This document shows positions 5,101-5,423 of a stretch of 5,423 bases of DNA, piece by piece. Made by a program: the position numbers and the translations under genes. Origin of the DNA: Candidatus Aenigmatarchaeota archaeon (GTDB lineage: Archaea; Aenigmatarchaeota; Aenigmatarchaeia; QMZP01); NCBI GenBank assembly GCA_003663415.1, contig QMZY01000065.1, forward strand, positions 1-5,423. Direction: 5' to 3'. Each line of letters begins with the position of its first letter. Within the stretch, counting starts at the first letter, position 1. The notes under the pieces are model-generated. The model worked only from the letters and a program-made list of their open reading frames with translations, did not search any database and had not been told where the DNA came from.

Positions 5101-5423
5101 CTTGTATCTCAAGGCAAACTACAAAACCATTGCAACGATACAAGGTTTACGTTCTGGAATTCAAGCCTCGGGATTGAGCAGGAAATCCCGTATTTTCTGG
5201 ATTTCAATTGCAATCAAAATGACACAACCTTCTGGGTAAAAATCCCCTGGATACCAGCCAATGGAAACGCCACAATATACTTTTATTACGGAAACCCAAA
5301 CGCTTCCAGCGAAAGCAATGAGCCAGATGTTTTTTCATATTCAAACCTTGAGGAAATTTATTATGTAATTGATGATACAGCTGCTGGCAAAAACCTTAAT
5401 ATAACAGCATTGGAAGATAATAC
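2173..5423 (+). CDS. Very large secreted/cell-surface protein with seven-bladed FG-GAP/VCBS propeller and DUF2341 domain (3' end outside window)
   Basis: The frame is open for 1083 codons and runs off the window, so this is an N-terminal part. Residues 1-12 are basic and 13-27 form a hydrophobic core (FVFIFFLLLLFVF) followed by PGIYS, a Sec signal peptide or N-terminal anchor. Residues 33-123 look like an Ig-like beta domain, with C43 and C123 as a possible disulfide. Residues 124-176 are a hydrophilic Lys/Gln/Thr/Pro linker. Residues 177-270 are beta-rich and undefined. Residues 271-365 resemble a macroglobulin MG2 domain (TEKPIYRPGE, 275-284). Residues 380-482 form another beta module. Residues 485-850 are seven repeats of about 53 residues with DxDxDGxxD calcium loops. 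Residues 853-940 are Ig-like, and 946-1045 match DUF2341 (GWSYRIPINIT to FYYGNP). About 34 N-x-S/T sequons suggest heavy N-glycosylation outside the cell. No catalytic motif is visible, so adhesion or a structural surface role is inferred, not shown. The ligand is unknown. Confidence 0.9.
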   Translation, partial: MKKSQAKLGITKLFVFIFFLLLLFVFLPGIYSIRNFSITVKPCYKVSEPLEIHIQGPPKTFFTIKTYSPDKKTVYPFGKFQTSSQGTHSFYYPSGYSSTGVYNIFLETNQQKINKSFEIQGQCVSQEPPQNQEATKNQIITEPEKNTSRQTEKKSAEKPKPLTTGLKQTKQTNLTKILLKPRFKSFSLWQHPRFLVNFTYKRTGFSVSSQNTNLQSIKIDLDERLKGKVKTVFQNKNLELVPLQNIQPGCYQLKMFRGNQSQEIWFSWGLVSVNTEKPIYRPGEEAKIWMVVLDRHGYPVEGANVTLRITDHENNSQVFSTFSGTVKETGKGIYEARYRVRKEGNHTLWVLAEADDVVSEFESHFLSKKSYEFDILRETPMVIDPKKGWFESKIKIVSYIPIQNFTLKEYLPKEFQVKTNAEIVKTENKTVLKWENLSNGSWVSYKFSVPWVWPYLYEFGPAKIVYQDKIFQEARPWYLAIDPSFNYTEHLIDSGTNVYRVMDIEVLDFDKDGDLDFVACAYGSDEINWWSNQGDNQTFTNILIQDTPNTDGVKDIEVLDFDGDGDYDVVYAAGLENRIAWLENSGNNQSFTDHEINESATYCDNPSDIEVLDFDRDGDYDVVAALQDDDEISWFRNEGDNLTFTKVIILRYNANLDGVRDIEVLDFDGDGDYDIGYAATLEDRIAWLRNSGDNQTFTDIQVCESTLTCEDVRDIEVTDFDKDGDYDIVAAVYSDRRISWWENSGDNQTFTEHVIAAGIVYAEGINDVEVGDMDGDGDYDVVVSLYLGDKLAWWKNSGNNLDFEEETVIQSSSLANGAWTTRIIPEFESNGIKAIVLASYDGNRLAWWEPKQKPEITILSPNESSQSKTVLLNFTVYDLYSTTLECWYSLNGELTYIGSVTNGTYYNTTIQVENNKIEQNLTVICQNSFTNGSETVLWSAHPFSTGWSYRIPINITENSGKNLTEYQVMLSLDTETLVSQGKLQNHCNDTRFTFWNSSLGIEQEIPYFLDFNCNQNDTTFWVKIPWIPANGNATIYFYYGNPNASSESNEPDVFSYSNLEEIYYVIDDTAAGKNLNITALEDN
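2998..3270 (+). other. Macroglobulin MG2-like domain within the surface protein
   Basis: TEKPIYRPGE (residues 275-284), then KIWMVVLD, then GYPVEGANVTLRI, follows the pattern of the alpha-2-macroglobulin MG2 domain, where a TDKPIYRPGE-type motif starts a strand and is followed by a variable/constant sandwich ending in TGKGIYEARYRV. The thioester motif and bait region of real macroglobulins are not seen in the window. I therefore read it as a single reused beta-sandwich rather than evidence of protease trapping. Confidence 0.55.
3625..4722 (+). repeat. Seven tandem FG-GAP/VCBS repeats (period about 159 bp), predicted seven-bladed beta-propeller
   Basis: Repeat units start at 3679, 3835, 3994, 4153, 4312, 4471 and 4633, spaced 156, 159, 159, 159, 159 and 162 bases. 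Each encodes a version of DIEVLDFDxDGDxDxVxA, then IxWWxNxGDNQTFT. Repeats 1 to 6 keep the integrin-type calcium loop DxDxDGxxD (first Asp at residues 508, 560, 613, 666, 719 and 772). Repeat 7 has EFESNGIKA and has probably lost calcium binding, but keeps LAWW. Seven units match the blade number of integrin-alpha-like propellers. Third codon positions differ freely between units while the protein motif is kept, so the duplications are old and held by selection. Confidence 0.9.
5008..5307 (+). other. DUF2341 domain within the surface protein
   Basis: Residues 946-1045 open with GWSYRIPINIT, continue through YQVMLSLD, FWNSSLGIEQEIPYFLD and TTFWVKIPWIP, and end in ATIYFYYGNPNA. This layout (W-x-YR-x-PI, a central strand pair, then IYxYYGNP) is the recognisable DUF2341 pattern found in archaeal and bacterial surface proteins, often before LamG-like or PKD domains. 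Its function is not established; a carbohydrate or surface binding role is only a guess. Confidence 0.8.

Overview
The window reads as archaeal chromosomal DNA. Evidence: a full-length group II chaperonin (thermosome) with archaeal-type TATA boxes and a strong GAGGTGAT ribosome binding site; a tRNA gene interrupted by two bulge-helix-bulge introns with no encoded CCA; and a large secreted protein rich in N-glycosylation sequons. The introns outside the anticodon loop, the UAU isoleucine anticodon and the style of the surface protein would fit a DPANN-type archaeon. This placement is an inference; no marker in the window fixes the lineage.

Layout. Positions 1-81 probably hold the last 26 codons of a plus-strand gene that starts outside the window. 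Positions 98-295 (minus strand) hold a tRNA-Ile(UAU) gene split by a 37-nt intron at 37/38 and an 86-nt intron at 59/60 in the T loop. Removing both leaves a perfect 75-nt cloverleaf. Positions 296-423 are an AT-rich divergent promoter region serving the tRNA leftwards and the thermosome rightwards. Positions 424-2070 (plus) encode the 548-residue thermosome subunit. Positions 2071-2172 hold a hairpin/T-tract terminator that runs straight into the TATA box of the next gene. From 2173 to the window end (plus), one uninterrupted frame of 1083 codons encodes the N-terminal part of a very large exported protein with no stop reached. Its order is: signal peptide, Ig-like domain, hydrophilic linker, undefined beta-rich region, macroglobulin-MG2-like domain, beta-sandwich module, seven-bladed calcium-binding FG-GAP/VCBS propeller, second Ig-like domain, DUF2341 domain.

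The genes look like independent transcription units, not a pathway. One functional link is visible: AUA is the dominant isoleucine codon in the thermosome (33 of 45 by hand count), and the adjacent tRNA has the UAU anticodon that reads AUA directly. The most interesting element is this doubly interrupted tRNA. The clearest protein-level observation is the complete seven-blade propeller whose last blade seems to be closed by a strand donated from before blade 1.
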